A DNA stretch of 64,000 nucleotides from an uncultured Clostridia bacterium (lineage in GTDB: Bacteria; Bacillota; Clostridia; TANB77; CAG-508): NCBI GenBank assembly GCA_934120315.1, contig CAKOTX010000004.1:1-64000 (forward strand), given 5' to 3'. Below are positions 19,155-28,431 of the stretch, piece by piece (the first letter of the stretch is position 1; each line of letters opens with the position of its first letter). Position numbers and translations under genes: made by a program. Under the pieces are notes generated by a model. It was not told the origin of the DNA. It did no database searches and was given only the letters and a program-made list of their open reading frames with translations.

Positions 19155-22100
19155 TTACCACTCCAGTCTTTGTAGTTCTTTCCGCTGCTTTATTCCTGCT
19201 GTTTCAAATCCTGATATTACTATTTGATATTGTACTCCTGTTGATGATGATGATACTAATGATACACTTTTGCTTAGTCCACTTGCTAATTCTCCATCTA
19301 AGTATACTTTTAGGTTGTTTGCAAATGATGTTGTGTTTGCTACTATGCTTCTGTCTGCGTTTCCTGTATATTTGGTTGAGTCTACCGCTCCTCTTACATT
19401 TACTGTTAGTGTCTTTGCTGTTGTGTTTACTGTTGCTGATACTCTTGTTAGGGTTGGTTGGTATTTTAGGACGATGATGCAACGTCCCTTTAAGCCTTCA
19501 TCTTCAAATGTTGTTGATGAATTTGCGCTCATTTTAAATGAATAACTGTTTCCATTGTATATTGATTCTGGTACATAGTATGTTACTCCAACTTTTCCAC
19601 AAAGTGTTAGAAATTTATCATGACTATCTGCTATTCTTGTGAATGCTGGTCCAAAGTCTAGGCTGGTCATTGCTCCGTTTCCACATTCTTCAAACATGGA
19701 TGTCATGTCTGTTACATTAGTAGTGTAAAATTGGTTACCTAATGATAAACTTGTTAAAGCAGCTTTACCACACATAAAAAACATAGCATTCATATTAGTT
19801 ACATTACTAGTATTAAAATTACTTCCCAAATTCAATGAAGTCATCTTTGAAGCTCCTGTACTCATAAACATAGTACTCATATTTGTTACATTACTTGTAT
19901 TAAATTTATTTCCTAAATCCAAAGATTCCAAGCTTACAAGTCCTGTAAAATAAAACATAGCATGCATATCTGTTACATTACTTGTGTCAAATTTATCTCC
20001 TAAATTTAATCTTGTCATTGAGTTATATCCTGTTTCAAAAAACATAATTGCCATATTAGTTACATTAGAAGTATCAAAATTATCCCCCAAATCCAATTTG
20101 GTCATTGCTCTTGCTCCTGTCGCATAAAACATTCTTGTCATATTTGTTACTTCACTAGTATTTAATAGATTTATATTTACAATGACATCTGTTGCTGTGC
20201 ATGTACTAGCATTTCCTATATGCGAAAACAAACAACTTGAATCTTCATTTGCGTATATAGTTGTATTACTTCCAATATACACTTGATATGGATTAGAGCC
20301 TGTATACCATGCTACTACTGATTTATCTCCAGCAGCTGATACATCCCAATTAGAATAATTATTAGCATCTAATTTACTACTTACAAATGTTATTTTTTCA
20401 ATGTACTTTCTTTGTATTCCATATGGGTTATTTAAAAATAAACTTGTATCACTCGTTTCACTTGCTGCACTTCTTAACACTGCCTTAGCTGGCATATTAT
20501 ATTTTCCAACTAATGTTGCTCCAGTTGTTACTTCAATTGTTGTTGATGAGCTATCCCCTAGTTTGAAATGAGTTTTATCACCATATATTTCGTTAGCTAC
20601 ATAAATTTTAGTATTTGAGCCTCCCAAACCCGTTGCAAAGTCTGTATTGTTAATAGAAATTCTAGTAAAAGCTGCTCCTAAATCTAAGTTAGTCATACTA
20701 GGACCTATTTGACGAAACATATTTTCCATAGTAACCACATTCCCTGTGTCAAATTTATCTCCTAAACTTAAACTTGTCAACTTATAATAACCTGCTGCAT
20801 AAAACATTGATGTCATATCTTTTACATTTTTAGTATCAAATTTATCTCCTAAGATTAAGCTGGTCATTGAATTTCTTCCAGTTTGACAAAACATATGATT
20901 CATAGTCGTTACATTGCCAGTATCAAACTTCTTTTTCAAATTCAAACTTGTCATTGATTCAAATCCAGTATTCATGAACATCGCTTCCATATTTGTTACT
21001 TTACTCGTATCAAAATTATTTCCTAAGTCAAAATTTATCATTTCATGATATCCAGTTTCAATAAACATATTGTTCATATTAGTTACATTTCTTGTATCGA
21101 AGTTATCTCCCAAATATAAACTTGTCATTGCATTTGAACCTGTTGATCTAAACATATTGCTCATGTTTGTTGCCTTACTTGTATTTAATAAGTTTATATT
21201 TACAATTGTATCTGTTGCAGTACATGCAGCATCATATCCAACATAACTAAACAAATAACTTGAATTTTCATTTGCATATATAGTCCCATTGCTTCCTATA
21301 TACACTTGGTATGGTTTTGAACCGGTATACCATGCCATTATTGAACCATCTCCAGCTTCAGATACATCCCATTTTGTACTATTTGCACTTGATGTGCTAT
21401 TTAAAAATGTTACTTTTTCAATGTACTGTCTTTGAATACTTGTATTTCCTAAAAATCCACTTGTAGCGAGTACTTCATTTACTGCACTTTTTAAAGTTCC
21501 ATCACCTGTTCCATCTCTATTAACCAATGTTGCACCAGAAGTAACCGCTATTGTTGTTGAAGAGTTATAACTCAATTTAAAATGTGTTTTATCTTTATAT
21601 ATATCACTAGCAACATAAATCTTAGTATTAGAATTTCCTAAATCTTTTGCAAAATCAGTATTAGTACTAGGAATTCTTGTAAATGCTGGCCCCAAATCCA
21701 ATGTAGTCAATGCTTTAGTTCCCATTGTTGAAAACATATAAGACATAGATGTTACATTTGTTGTATTGAAATTATCTCCTAATTTCAAAGTCGTCATTTT
21801 TTCTGAACCTGTTATGAAGAACATATAGTCCATATTTTTTACTTTACTTGTGTAGAAATAACTACCTAAGTCTAATGCTGTTAATGAACCCATTCCACAG
21901 AACATCCAGCTCATGTCTGTTACTTTACTTGTATCAAAATGAGAACCTAAAGTTAAAGTTGTTAATCCAACTCCACCCATTTGCTTGAACATACCTTGCA
22001 TGCTTGTTACTTTACTTGTATAGAAATTGCTCTTTAAGTCAAGAGATTTCATAGCATTATATCCTGTTAAACAGAACATGTAATCCATGTTGGTTACATT

Positions 22101-25100
22101 GCTTGTATCAAAGTTTGAACCTAAATCCAAACCAATCATTACATAATACCCTGTATAGTTAAACATATAGCTCATGTTTGTTGCTTTACTTGTATTTAAT
22201 AAATTTAATCCAGCTATTACTTCTTTTGAACCACACTTATTTGAAAATCCTATATAGTTAAATAAATAACTTGAATCTGGATTCGCATATATTGTGCTAT
22301 TACTTCCTATGTATACTTGATATGGATTTGAACCTGTGTACCATGCTACTACTGAATTGTCTCCTGCTGCTGATACATCCCATTTTGTACTGTTTGCACT
22401 TGATGTGCTATTTAAAAATGTTACTTTTTCAATGTACTGTCTTTGTATGTTTGTGTTTCCTAGGAATCCACTTATTTGTGATGTTTCGCTTGCTGCACTT
22501 TTTAACATTCCAGATATAGCTGTTGAACCATCTCTATTAACAAGAGTTGCTCCAGTTGTTACTTCTATCGTTGTTGATGAACTAGAATTTAATTTAAAAT
22601 GTGTTGTATCTTGGTATATAGCATTAGATACATAAATTTTCGTATTCGAATTTCCTAAGTTTGATGCAAACCCACTATTAGTACTAGCTATTCTAGTAAA
22701 TGCTGGTCCCAAATCCAAAGTCGTCATTCTATACTTTCCTAAGCTATCAAACATGCTCGTCATATCAGTTACATTCGTTGTATAAAAATAATTTCCCAAT
22801 GATAGACTTGTTAACGAGCTACATCCATTAAACATATTTGCCATATTTGTTACTTTGCTTGTATTAAAATTTGAACCTAAATTCAATGTTTTCATTTCAC
22901 ATTGTCCAGTCAATGTAAACATTCCATTCATATTAGTTACTTTACTCGTATCAAACTTATTTCCCAAATTTAATTCAGTCATGCATTTCCAACCAGTTTG
23001 ATAAAACATCCTTGTCATATTAGTTACATTACTTGTAGTAAAATTAGGAAGGTTCGTAGAAAAATTCAAACTTGTCATTGCTGTTAACCCTGTATAATAA
23101 AACATATATGACATATTAGTTACTTTACTTGTATCAAAGATTCCTGATGCATCCTCTATTACACTCGTAGCTGTACACGAATTGCCATATCCAATATATG
23201 CAAAGAAATACCTTGAATCCTCGTTTGCATATATTGTTCCATTACTTCCTATATATACTTGATATGGATTTGAACCTGTATACCATGCTATTACAGAATT
23301 ATCTCCTGCTGCTGATACATCCCATTTGGTACTGTTAGCACTTGATGTACTATTTACAAATATTACTTTTTCAATGTACTGTCTTTGGATACTTGTATTT
23401 CCTAAGAATCCATTTATATAGCTATTCTCACTTGCAGTACTTTTTAAAATTCTAGTATCACCTGTACTTATACCTCCCGATGTATATTTTTGAATAATTG
23501 TACCATCTGTTATCGTAATAACAGCTGTTGAAGTTGATGCATTTTGCTTTAAAGACTTACTGCTAGCATAGATACTTGCTGAAACATAAATATTTAAACT
23601 TGAACTTGTAGTACCGAACAAATTAGAATAATAAGTTCCAATATTCTGAAATGCCGGTCCCAAATCTAAGCTTGTTAAATCCTTCATACCATAAAACATA
23701 TTTCTCATGTCACTAACTTGGCTTGTATCAAAATGTTCACCTAAGTACAATGTTCTTATTTTTGAATTGCAAAACATTTGAAGCATTGAGTAAACATTAC
23801 TTGTATAAAACTTATCTCCTAGATATAATTCAAAAGTTGAACCATCATGACAATCAATTTTTATTCCCCAGAACATAAAGTCCATGTTTGTTACATTAGA
23901 TGTATTAAAACCAGACAAATCTAATCTCGTCATATTTAATGTCCCCATATAATAAAACATTGATCTCATATTAGTAACTTTACTCGTATCTAGCAAGCCA
24001 TTAAATTGTATTGTTTCTGTTCCATAACTGCTATCATTTATAGAAGAAAGTGAATTGCCTATAAATGCAAATAAATAACTTGAATTTGGATTCGCATAAA
24101 TAGTTCTTCCAGATGCTGCTCTTATATATACTCTATAATCACCTGAGCCTATAGTTTCGTACCAAGCAATTACAGAGTTATCCCCTAATGCTGATACATC
24201 CCATTGTCTAGATGAATCTTCTGTATACACTCCGCTATATGTAAAAATAACTTGTGCAATATCTCGTCTATAAATATTATATGGATTATCCAAGAAAAGA
24301 GAACTTTGAGTTGACTCATTACTTGTACTTTTAAGCATTCCGCTGATTTCTGTAGCTCCAACATTTTCTCCTGGGTTTGGTCCTACTGGTTTGACATCTT
24401 CATCAGTTGTACTTGTTGTTAAAACATATCTAAGTTTGCTTTCTCCTTCTATTTTGCTCATACTGCAACTAAATGTTTCATCATCTTCTGCTGTTGTTTC
24501 TTTTTCAAATACTGTGTCATTATCTAACAATTGATAAATTATTATGTTTTCATTTTCTTCCTTTGTTGTATATTTTATATTAACTTTTAATTCTTCCTCA
24601 TAATCTTCTGGCTTATATTCAACTCTTTTTGTCTCTGTTGTTGTTTTGTTTTCTGTCTTTTCTTCCGTTTTCTCTTCTGTCTTATCTGTTGGTGTTTCTG
24701 TTGTAGTGGTTGTAGTTGTATTCTCTTCTGGAGTTTCTGTCGTAGAATTTGTTGTTGTATTTGTTGTTGTGTTACTTTCTACTGGTTTTGTGTTTTCTTC
24801 TGTATCTGCTTGTGTTTGAGGTTCTGATTCTGTTCCTTTTTCTGTTTCAGTTGTATCAGTATTTGTCTCTGTACTTTCCTCTTTTTGTACTACTTCTGTT
24901 TTAAACAAAGAAAACTCATATGCTTTTTTCATTGTTTGAGTGTCATTTGGTAAAATTACATCTGTCAATGTGCTTACATCTATCTCATTTACTTCAAGTT
25001 CTGCACTTAATGGCATGTAACCTGATAATATTACTTCTCCATTTTCTGATGTTAACATTTTGTTGTAAAATACTTCTTTTTCTGAACTACCTTTAGCTGT

Positions 25101-25487
25101 AACTTCTTTTGTGTCATAGTCTGTTGATAATTGTACTGTTTTGCTTTGTAGTTCATCTGCTGTTAACTCTAATGTTATTTTATCTGGACTTTTAGCATCC
25201 ATGGCCATTTCTTCGCCATCTGCTGTGTAATATTTTGTTACTACATTACCATTTACAGATACTGGTAAATTTATCATGTAAACTCCATCACTCGTTTCTG
25301 TTGCATCAACTGTTACTGTTTGCACTCCTAAATTATTACTTTTATCTGTAACTTCGACTGAAATTTTAATTACATTTTCAGCCCTTGATCTTCGTATATT
25401 ATGATATGCTCCAAGCATAATTATTATCGCCATAAATAGAATAAATATATTTCTTATTTTTTTTGCAATTATTTTATTTTTTAACAT
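19155..25487 (-). CDS. Giant BspA-like surface protein, N-terminal 2,110 residues (ends at frameshift)
   Basis: ATG at 25487 preceded by GGAGG. Residues about 10-32 are a signal/anchor segment (IRNIFILFMAIIIMLGAYH). A unique N-terminal region follows (to about 200), then a Thr/Glu-rich linker (about 200-300) that would span the wall. After that come five blocks, each starting 'SxFLxNxxIQRQYIEKVTFxxS...KWDVSAAGDNSVIAWY' and containing DUF285 repeats (23640-24000, 22700-23120, 21690-22200, 20670-21180, 19640-20160). The last module is cut: FETAGIKQ is followed by a non-homologous tail and a TAA at 19155, while the expected GKNYKDWSGN continuation is present in the next frame. Removing one base at about 19184 restores one reading frame with 4574-19087. 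The break may be a sequencing error, a true mutation or a phase-variation state. Confidence 0.85.
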   Translation of the reverse strand: MLKNKIIAKKIRNIFILFMAIIIMLGAYHNIRRSRAENVIKISVEVTDKSNNLGVQTVTVDATETSDGVYMINLPVSVNGNVVTKYYTADGEEMAMDAKSPDKITLELTADELQSKTVQLSTDYDTKEVTAKGSSEKEVFYNKMLTSENGEVILSGYMPLSAELEVNEIDVSTLTDVILPNDTQTMKKAYEFSLFKTEVVQKEESTETNTDTTETEKGTESEPQTQADTEENTKPVESNTTTNTTTNSTTETPEENTTTTTTTETPTDKTEEKTEEKTENKTTTETKRVEYKPEDYEEELKVNIKYTTKEENENIIIYQLLDNDTVFEKETTAEDDETFSCSMSKIEGESKLRYVLTTSTTDEDVKPVGPNPGENVGATEISGMLKSTSNESTQSSLFLDNPYNIYRRDIAQVIFTYSGVYTEDSSRQWDVSALGDNSVIAWYETIGSGDYRVYIRAASGRTIYANPNSSYLFAFIGNSLSSINDSSYGTETIQFNGLLDTSKVTNMRSMFYYMGTLNMTRLDLSGFNTSNVTNMDFMFWGIKIDCHDGSTFELYLGDKFYTSNVYSMLQMFCNSKIRTLYLGEHFDTSQVSDMRNMFYGMKDLTSLDLGPAFQNIGTYYSNLFGTTSSSLNIYVSASIYASSKSLKQNASTSTAVITITDGTIIQKYTSGGISTGDTRILKSTASENSYINGFLGNTSIQRQYIEKVIFVNSTSSANSTKWDVSAAGDNSVIAWYTGSNPYQVYIGSNGTIYANEDSRYFFAYIGYGNSCTATSVIEDASGIFDTSKVTNMSYMFYYTGLTAMTSLNFSTNLPNFTTSNVTNMTRMFYQTGWKCMTELNLGNKFDTSKVTNMNGMFTLTGQCEMKTLNLGSNFNTSKVTNMANMFNGCSSLTSLSLGNYFYTTNVTDMTSMFDSLGKYRMTTLDLGPAFTRIASTNSGFASNLGNSNTKIYVSNAIYQDTTHFKLNSSSSTTIEVTTGATLVNRDGSTAISGMLKSAASETSQISGFLGNTNIQRQYIEKVTFLNSTSSANSTKWDVSAAGDNSVVAWYTGSNPYQVYIGSNSTIYANPDSSYLFNYIGFSNKCGSKEVIAGLNLLNTSKATNMSYMFNYTGYYVMIGLDLGSNFDTSNVTNMDYMFCLTGYNAMKSLDLKSNFYTSKVTSMQGMFKQMGGVGLTTLTLGSHFDTSKVTDMSWMFCGMGSLTALDLGSYFYTSKVKNMDYMFFITGSEKMTTLKLGDNFNTTNVTSMSYMFSTMGTKALTTLDLGPAFTRIPSTNTDFAKDLGNSNTKIYVASDIYKDKTHFKLSYNSSTTIAVTSGATLVNRDGTGDGTLKSAVNEVLATSGFLGNTSIQRQYIEKVTFLNSTSSANSTKWDVSEAGDGSIMAWYTGSKPYQVYIGSNGTIYANENSSYLFSYVGYDAACTATDTIVNINLLNTSKATNMSNMFRSTGSNAMTSLYLGDNFDTRNVTNMNNMFIETGYHEMINFDLGNNFDTSKVTNMEAMFMNTGFESMTSLNLKKKFDTGNVTTMNHMFCQTGRNSMTSLILGDKFDTKNVKDMTSMFYAAGYYKLTSLSLGDKFDTGNVVTMENMFRQIGPSMTNLDLGAAFTRISINNTDFATGLGGSNTKIYVANEIYGDKTHFKLGDSSSTTIEVTTGATLVGKYNMPAKAVLRSAASETSDTSLFLNNPYGIQRKYIEKITFVSSKLDANNYSNWDVSAAGDKSVVAWYTGSNPYQVYIGSNTTIYANEDSSCLFSHIGNASTCTATDVIVNINLLNTSEVTNMTRMFYATGARAMTKLDLGDNFDTSNVTNMAIMFFETGYNSMTRLNLGDKFDTSNVTDMHAMFYFTGLVSLESLDLGNKFNTSNVTNMSTMFMSTGASKMTSLNLGSNFNTSNVTNMNAMFFMCGKAALTSLSLGNQFYTTNVTDMTSMFEECGNGAMTSLDFGPAFTRIADSHDKFLTLCGKVGVTYYVPESIYNGNSYSFKMSANSSTTFEDEGLKGRCIIVLKYQPTLTRVSATVNTTAKTLTVNVRGAVDSTKYTGNADRSIVANTTSFANNLKVYLDGELASGLSKSVSLVSSSSTGVQYQIVISGFETAGIKQRKELQRLEW

Positions 25488-25538
25488 GATTTTCCTCCGT
25501 TTTTTCTCGCAAATTTCCTATCTTATTTCTCTATATAT

Positions 25539-25567
25539 TTTATATCACAATGACTGTTTTTTTTCAA
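25539..25567 (-). promoter_or_regulatory. Sigma-A promoter of the giant surface gene
   Basis: Minus strand TTGAAA (25567-25562), 17-base spacer, TATAAA (25544-25539). Spacing and much of the surrounding 130 bases match the promoter region at 3108-3240. Confidence 0.7.
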
Positions 25568-25591
25568 CATTTTTCGTCGTTTTTTTCGAAA

Positions 25592-25619
25592 AAAAAAGTG
25601 CCAATTTTAGCACTTTTTT
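25592..25619 (-). terminator. Intrinsic terminator after the 25636 gene
   Basis: Stem AAAAAAGTGC/GCACTTTTTT with an 8-base loop, directly after the stop codon at 25636. It is the same kind of hairpin, in the same place relative to the promoter, as at 3212-3239. Confidence 0.75.
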
Positions 25620-25635
25620 CTTATTTATTTTTTTA

Positions 25636-26844
25636 TTAAAATTCTTGCATTTTTGCCTTTTTATGTAGAGTTGGCAAACTCTTATAAATTATCTTAAAAC
25701 ATGAAAATTTTTCTAGTTCATTGTCTTCCAAACAATCCAAATAAATGTCCAATTCTTCCAATGTTTTACATGCAGAAATAATTGCTGGATGTAAGTTTGT
25801 TTCAAACATCAATTCAATACCTAGTAATATCGCACTTTTTTTAGATTTTCCCTCTCTTTTATACATCAAATTATATCCTTCTCTAAAACGTGCTCTCATT
25901 GAATTTTTATATTTGTCTAATGGCAATATGTAATTTTGTTCTATTACATCAGAAATTTTTGTTCCTCTGTTTTGTAAAACTTCATTTTTTATTTCTTCTT
26001 TTGTGTATGGCAAGTACACTTTTCCATCTTCTTCTGATATTACAAGTGTGTTATTATCTTCCAAATTATTTTCTATGACTTTTTCTTCATCAATAATAAA
26101 GTTTAGTCCATCTTCATTTGCTTCTATTTCTGTTAAGTTTGTAAGTTTAAAGTTTACTGCATTGTTTTTTCTTTCCAAATTATCTATTACATAGTTTATT
26201 TTAAAGTCTTGGTTTGTAGTAATAGCATAATCGTCTCCTTGTTTTTCAATTAATATGTAAACTCCACCAGATACTATTCTTAACATTGCTTCTCTTACTA
26301 TGATATAAGATGTCTGATTAGCTTCTGTGTATACATTATATTCTGTTTTTTCTAGTTCGATTTTATAATTATTTTCCAACAAAATTATTTCTGTTAAGTT
26401 ACCTTCTGTATGCATTTTTATAGCACTTTGGTTATCTGCTATTGTTTCGATATCTTTTAATTTTGGCTTTCTGCCACGTTTTCCTGGAGTCTTTGTAGCT
26501 TTTGCTTCTTTGGCTTTTGTTGTTTTTGCTATTTTAGTAGTTTTACTGCTTTTAATTCCATCTTCTATTTTTGTTAACTTTTTCTTTTTTCTTTTTTTAT
26601 CTTCTTCAGCTTCTTTAATCTCTAATCCGCCAATATTACCAAAAATATCATCAATCTCGTCGTCATCATCTTTGATTACTCTAATAACTTTTCCGTTTGA
26701 ATCTCTTTGTGGTTGCATTTCTCTTGCAATTTCTAGATTCATGTTTGCAGTATCTTCATTAGGTTCGTCATTGTTGATACCAAAATCTATTTTATATACA
26801 TTATCTTCAATTTCTTTTGTTTTTCTCAATAAATTTTCAGCCAT
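25636..26844 (-). CDS. Hypothetical lysine-rich protein with AT-hook-like motif
   Basis: 402 residues; ATG with RBS GGAGG. No family recognised. Visible features: an acidic stretch DDDDEIDD near residue 60, a Lys/Thr/Ala-rich low-complexity linker (about 80-130) ending in GKRGRKPK, which resembles an AT-hook, a central region of short beta-like repeats (about 140-270), and a helical C-terminus (about 290-402) with KYKNSMRARFREGYNLMYKREG. No signal peptide or membrane segment, so cytoplasmic, possibly nucleic-acid associated. It has its own promoter with WalR-like boxes upstream and is followed by the giant surface gene, separated by a terminator. Confidence 0.7.
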   Translation of the reverse strand: MAENLLRKTKEIEDNVYKIDFGINNDEPNEDTANMNLEIAREMQPQRDSNGKVIRVIKDDDDEIDDIFGNIGGLEIKEAEEDKKRKKKKLTKIEDGIKSSKTTKIAKTTKAKEAKATKTPGKRGRKPKLKDIETIADNQSAIKMHTEGNLTEIILLENNYKIELEKTEYNVYTEANQTSYIIVREAMLRIVSGGVYILIEKQGDDYAITTNQDFKINYVIDNLERKNNAVNFKLTNLTEIEANEDGLNFIIDEEKVIENNLEDNNTLVISEEDGKVYLPYTKEEIKNEVLQNRGTKISDVIEQNYILPLDKYKNSMRARFREGYNLMYKREGKSKKSAILLGIELMFETNLHPAIISACKTLEELDIYLDCLEDNELEKFSCFKIIYKSLPTLHKKAKMQEF

Positions 26845-26893
26845 TTTAACCTCCAGTCTTTAGTATTTTTTATAATAGTTACCTATTTCCTTA

Positions 26894-26922
26894 ATTATAC
26901 ATCATTTTCCACTCAATCTCAA
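26894..26922 (-). promoter_or_regulatory. Promoter of the 25636-26844 gene
   Basis: Minus strand TTGAGA (26922-26917), 17-base spacer, TATAAT (26899-26894). Confidence 0.65.
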
Positions 26923-26932
26923 TATATTTAGT

Positions 26933-26949
26933 GTTACATTTATATTACA
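26933..26949 (-). promoter_or_regulatory. WalR (YycF)-type box upstream of the lysine-rich protein gene
   Basis: Minus strand TGTAAT, five bases, TGTAAC, matching the known WalR consensus TGTWAH-N5-TGTWAH. Ten bases separate it from the -35 element, a typical activator position. Confidence 0.5.
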
Positions 26950-26963
26950 TTTAACATGCATTT

Positions 26964-26980
26964 TGTAATATATTTGTAAT
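26964..26980 (+). promoter_or_regulatory. Second, oppositely oriented WalR-type box
   Basis: Plus strand TGTAAT, five bases, TGTAAT, 14 bases from the first box and pointing the other way. No plus-strand gene follows, so it may add to binding at the minus-strand promoter. Confidence 0.4.
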
Positions 26981-27010
26981 ATTAATGATATATTAGTTAT
27001 ACAAAACAAA

Positions 27011-27048
27011 GCAATTTGGACACAAATTTTTCTTTGAATCCAAATTGC
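27011..27048 (-). terminator. Stem-loop after the SipW-type surface protein gene
   Basis: Perfect 10-bp arms GCAATTTGGA/TCCAAATTGC with an 18-base loop, followed on the minus strand by TTTGTTTTGT. Probable terminator; the T tract is interrupted. Confidence 0.5.
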
Positions 27049-27115
27049 AAATTTATTTATATTCTATTGTTATTCTTGTTTTATTTACCAGTTATAGTCT
27101 ATTTTCATGTGCATC

Positions 27116-28300
27116 CTATTTACCAGGAGCTTCTGTAGAACCGATTTGTGATCCTTTAACTAGACCAATATTAACTTTAACTCCTCCACCATGAGATGCA
27201 TAGTTAATACAGTCAACATCTTGACCTTCTAGCCATAAATATATTCTTATTCTAGTAATTCTGTTTGGTGCAATACCAAAAGTAGTTGTTCCATTAGTTG
27301 TGCTTACTAAGTTTTGAACACCCTCTTTAATTGTATAATCTGAAGTTGATTTCTTAGTTGTTTGAAGAACATTTTGTTTTTCTAAGTTAGCTTCTGTTCC
27401 ATCCCACTTATAAATATCGCTAATTGTTTGACCAATAGCAGAAGATTTTAAAGCATAAGTTGGCATTTTAGTAGTAAGATCAAAACCTTTTGATCCATCT
27501 TCTAGAGTCTTTGTAGCATATGCACTTGCATCTGCCTTAGACCAAGTAATTTTGTTATTATTTTTAACTATGTATTCAACATGGTCATCAGCATTTGGTT
27601 CCCAAATAGCAACATCAGATATTGGAACTGTTGAACCTCCAACACCTAAGCCTGCAGTTTCTTTTAATATATCAGCTTGCGAAGCGTTAACATCAGATGT
27701 AGTAACATATTTACAGAATGCAACTCTTGCTGTGTTTTGTAAACCTGTAGCAGACTTAGAAGTATCCATAATCTCTAATGAAGAATCATAGTTTAATTGT
27801 AATACATCATCACCCTCTGATTGTTTAGATGAATTCTTTAAAAATATATCAAAAGCAAAATATCCAGGGAATTTCATATCCGTTGTAGCTTCAGTACCTT
27901 CTACTGTTGCAACGATGTCACTTAGTTCCTTAGAGTTTGTTACCTTACCTCTAAGCATTTGTAAATCTTTATCTGTACCACTAACTTTACCTAAAGTAGA
28001 AACTGGCAACATCTCTGATGGTGAAATATTATGGTGTCCTTGATATGCATTCTTAGTTATACTAAGTTGTCCATCTTCATCACCTAATGTAATACCATTC
28101 ATCCATTTATCAGCATCCAATGAGATTTCCAAACCTTCGGCAACCTCTACTGTACCTCTTAAGTTTGTAATAGATACATTCTTTTGAGTAGAGAACCATG
28201 CATATGTTGAAATAATAAACATTACAGCTGCAATTAAAATAACAAAAAACATTGCATTTAATTCTGATTTTCTTTTGTTTTTCTTGTTTTTCCCCTTCAT
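27116..28300 (-). CDS. Surface protein with SipW-type signal peptide (TasA/camelysin-like N-terminus)
   Basis: 394 residues; ATG with RBS AAGGAAG. A basic start (KGKNKKNKRKSE) is followed by one hydrophobic helix (about 17-32) ending STYAWFSTQ, the pattern of SipW-dependent signal peptides found on TasA fibres and camelysin. The mature part is about 350 residues, polar, with no recognised catalytic motif and no cell-wall anchor. A fibre or matrix subunit is a reasonable inference; no dedicated sipW or tasA neighbour is visible in the window. It has its own promoter with a WalR-like box upstream. Confidence 0.65.
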   Translation of the reverse strand: MKGKNKKNKRKSELNAMFFVILIAAVMFIISTYAWFSTQKNVSITNLRGTVEVAEGLEISLDADKWMNGITLGDEDGQLSITKNAYQGHHNISPSEMLPVSTLGKVSGTDKDLQMLRGKVTNSKELSDIVATVEGTEATTDMKFPGYFAFDIFLKNSSKQSEGDDVLQLNYDSSLEIMDTSKSATGLQNTARVAFCKYVTTSDVNASQADILKETAGLGVGGSTVPISDVAIWEPNADDHVEYIVKNNNKITWSKADASAYATKTLEDGSKGFDLTTKMPTYALKSSAIGQTISDIYKWDGTEANLEKQNVLQTTKKSTSDYTIKEGVQNLVSTTNGTTTFGIAPNRITRIRIYLWLEGQDVDCINYASHGGGVKVNIGLVKGSQIGSTEAPGK

Positions 28301-28368
28301 ATCTTTCTTCCTTTCTTGAGTTTTTTATTTTTTATTTTTTATTTTATCTTTTTTCATCAATTAACTTT

Positions 28369-28397
28369 ATTTTACTATCTATTTTTATCTTTGTCAA
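28369..28397 (-). promoter_or_regulatory. Promoter of the SipW-type protein gene
   Basis: Minus strand TTGACA (28397-28392), 17-base spacer, TAAAAT (28374-28369). Confidence 0.7.
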
Positions 28398-28406
28398 CAA
28401 TTTTAT

Positions 28407-28423
28407 ATTACATTTATATTACA
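28407..28423 (-). promoter_or_regulatory. WalR-type box upstream of the SipW-type protein gene
   Basis: Minus strand TGTAATATAAATGTAAT: two TGTAAT hexamers 11 bases apart, nine bases upstream of the -35. The 17-base sequence is identical to the one at 38433-38449. Confidence 0.5.
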
Positions 28424-28431
28424 TTTGTGTG

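Noticed and set aside
19204..19482. Lys/Asn/Ser-rich minus-strand frame near the frameshift
   Set aside because: Alternative frame of the giant gene with low-complexity composition and no RBS or homology to the neighbouring modules.
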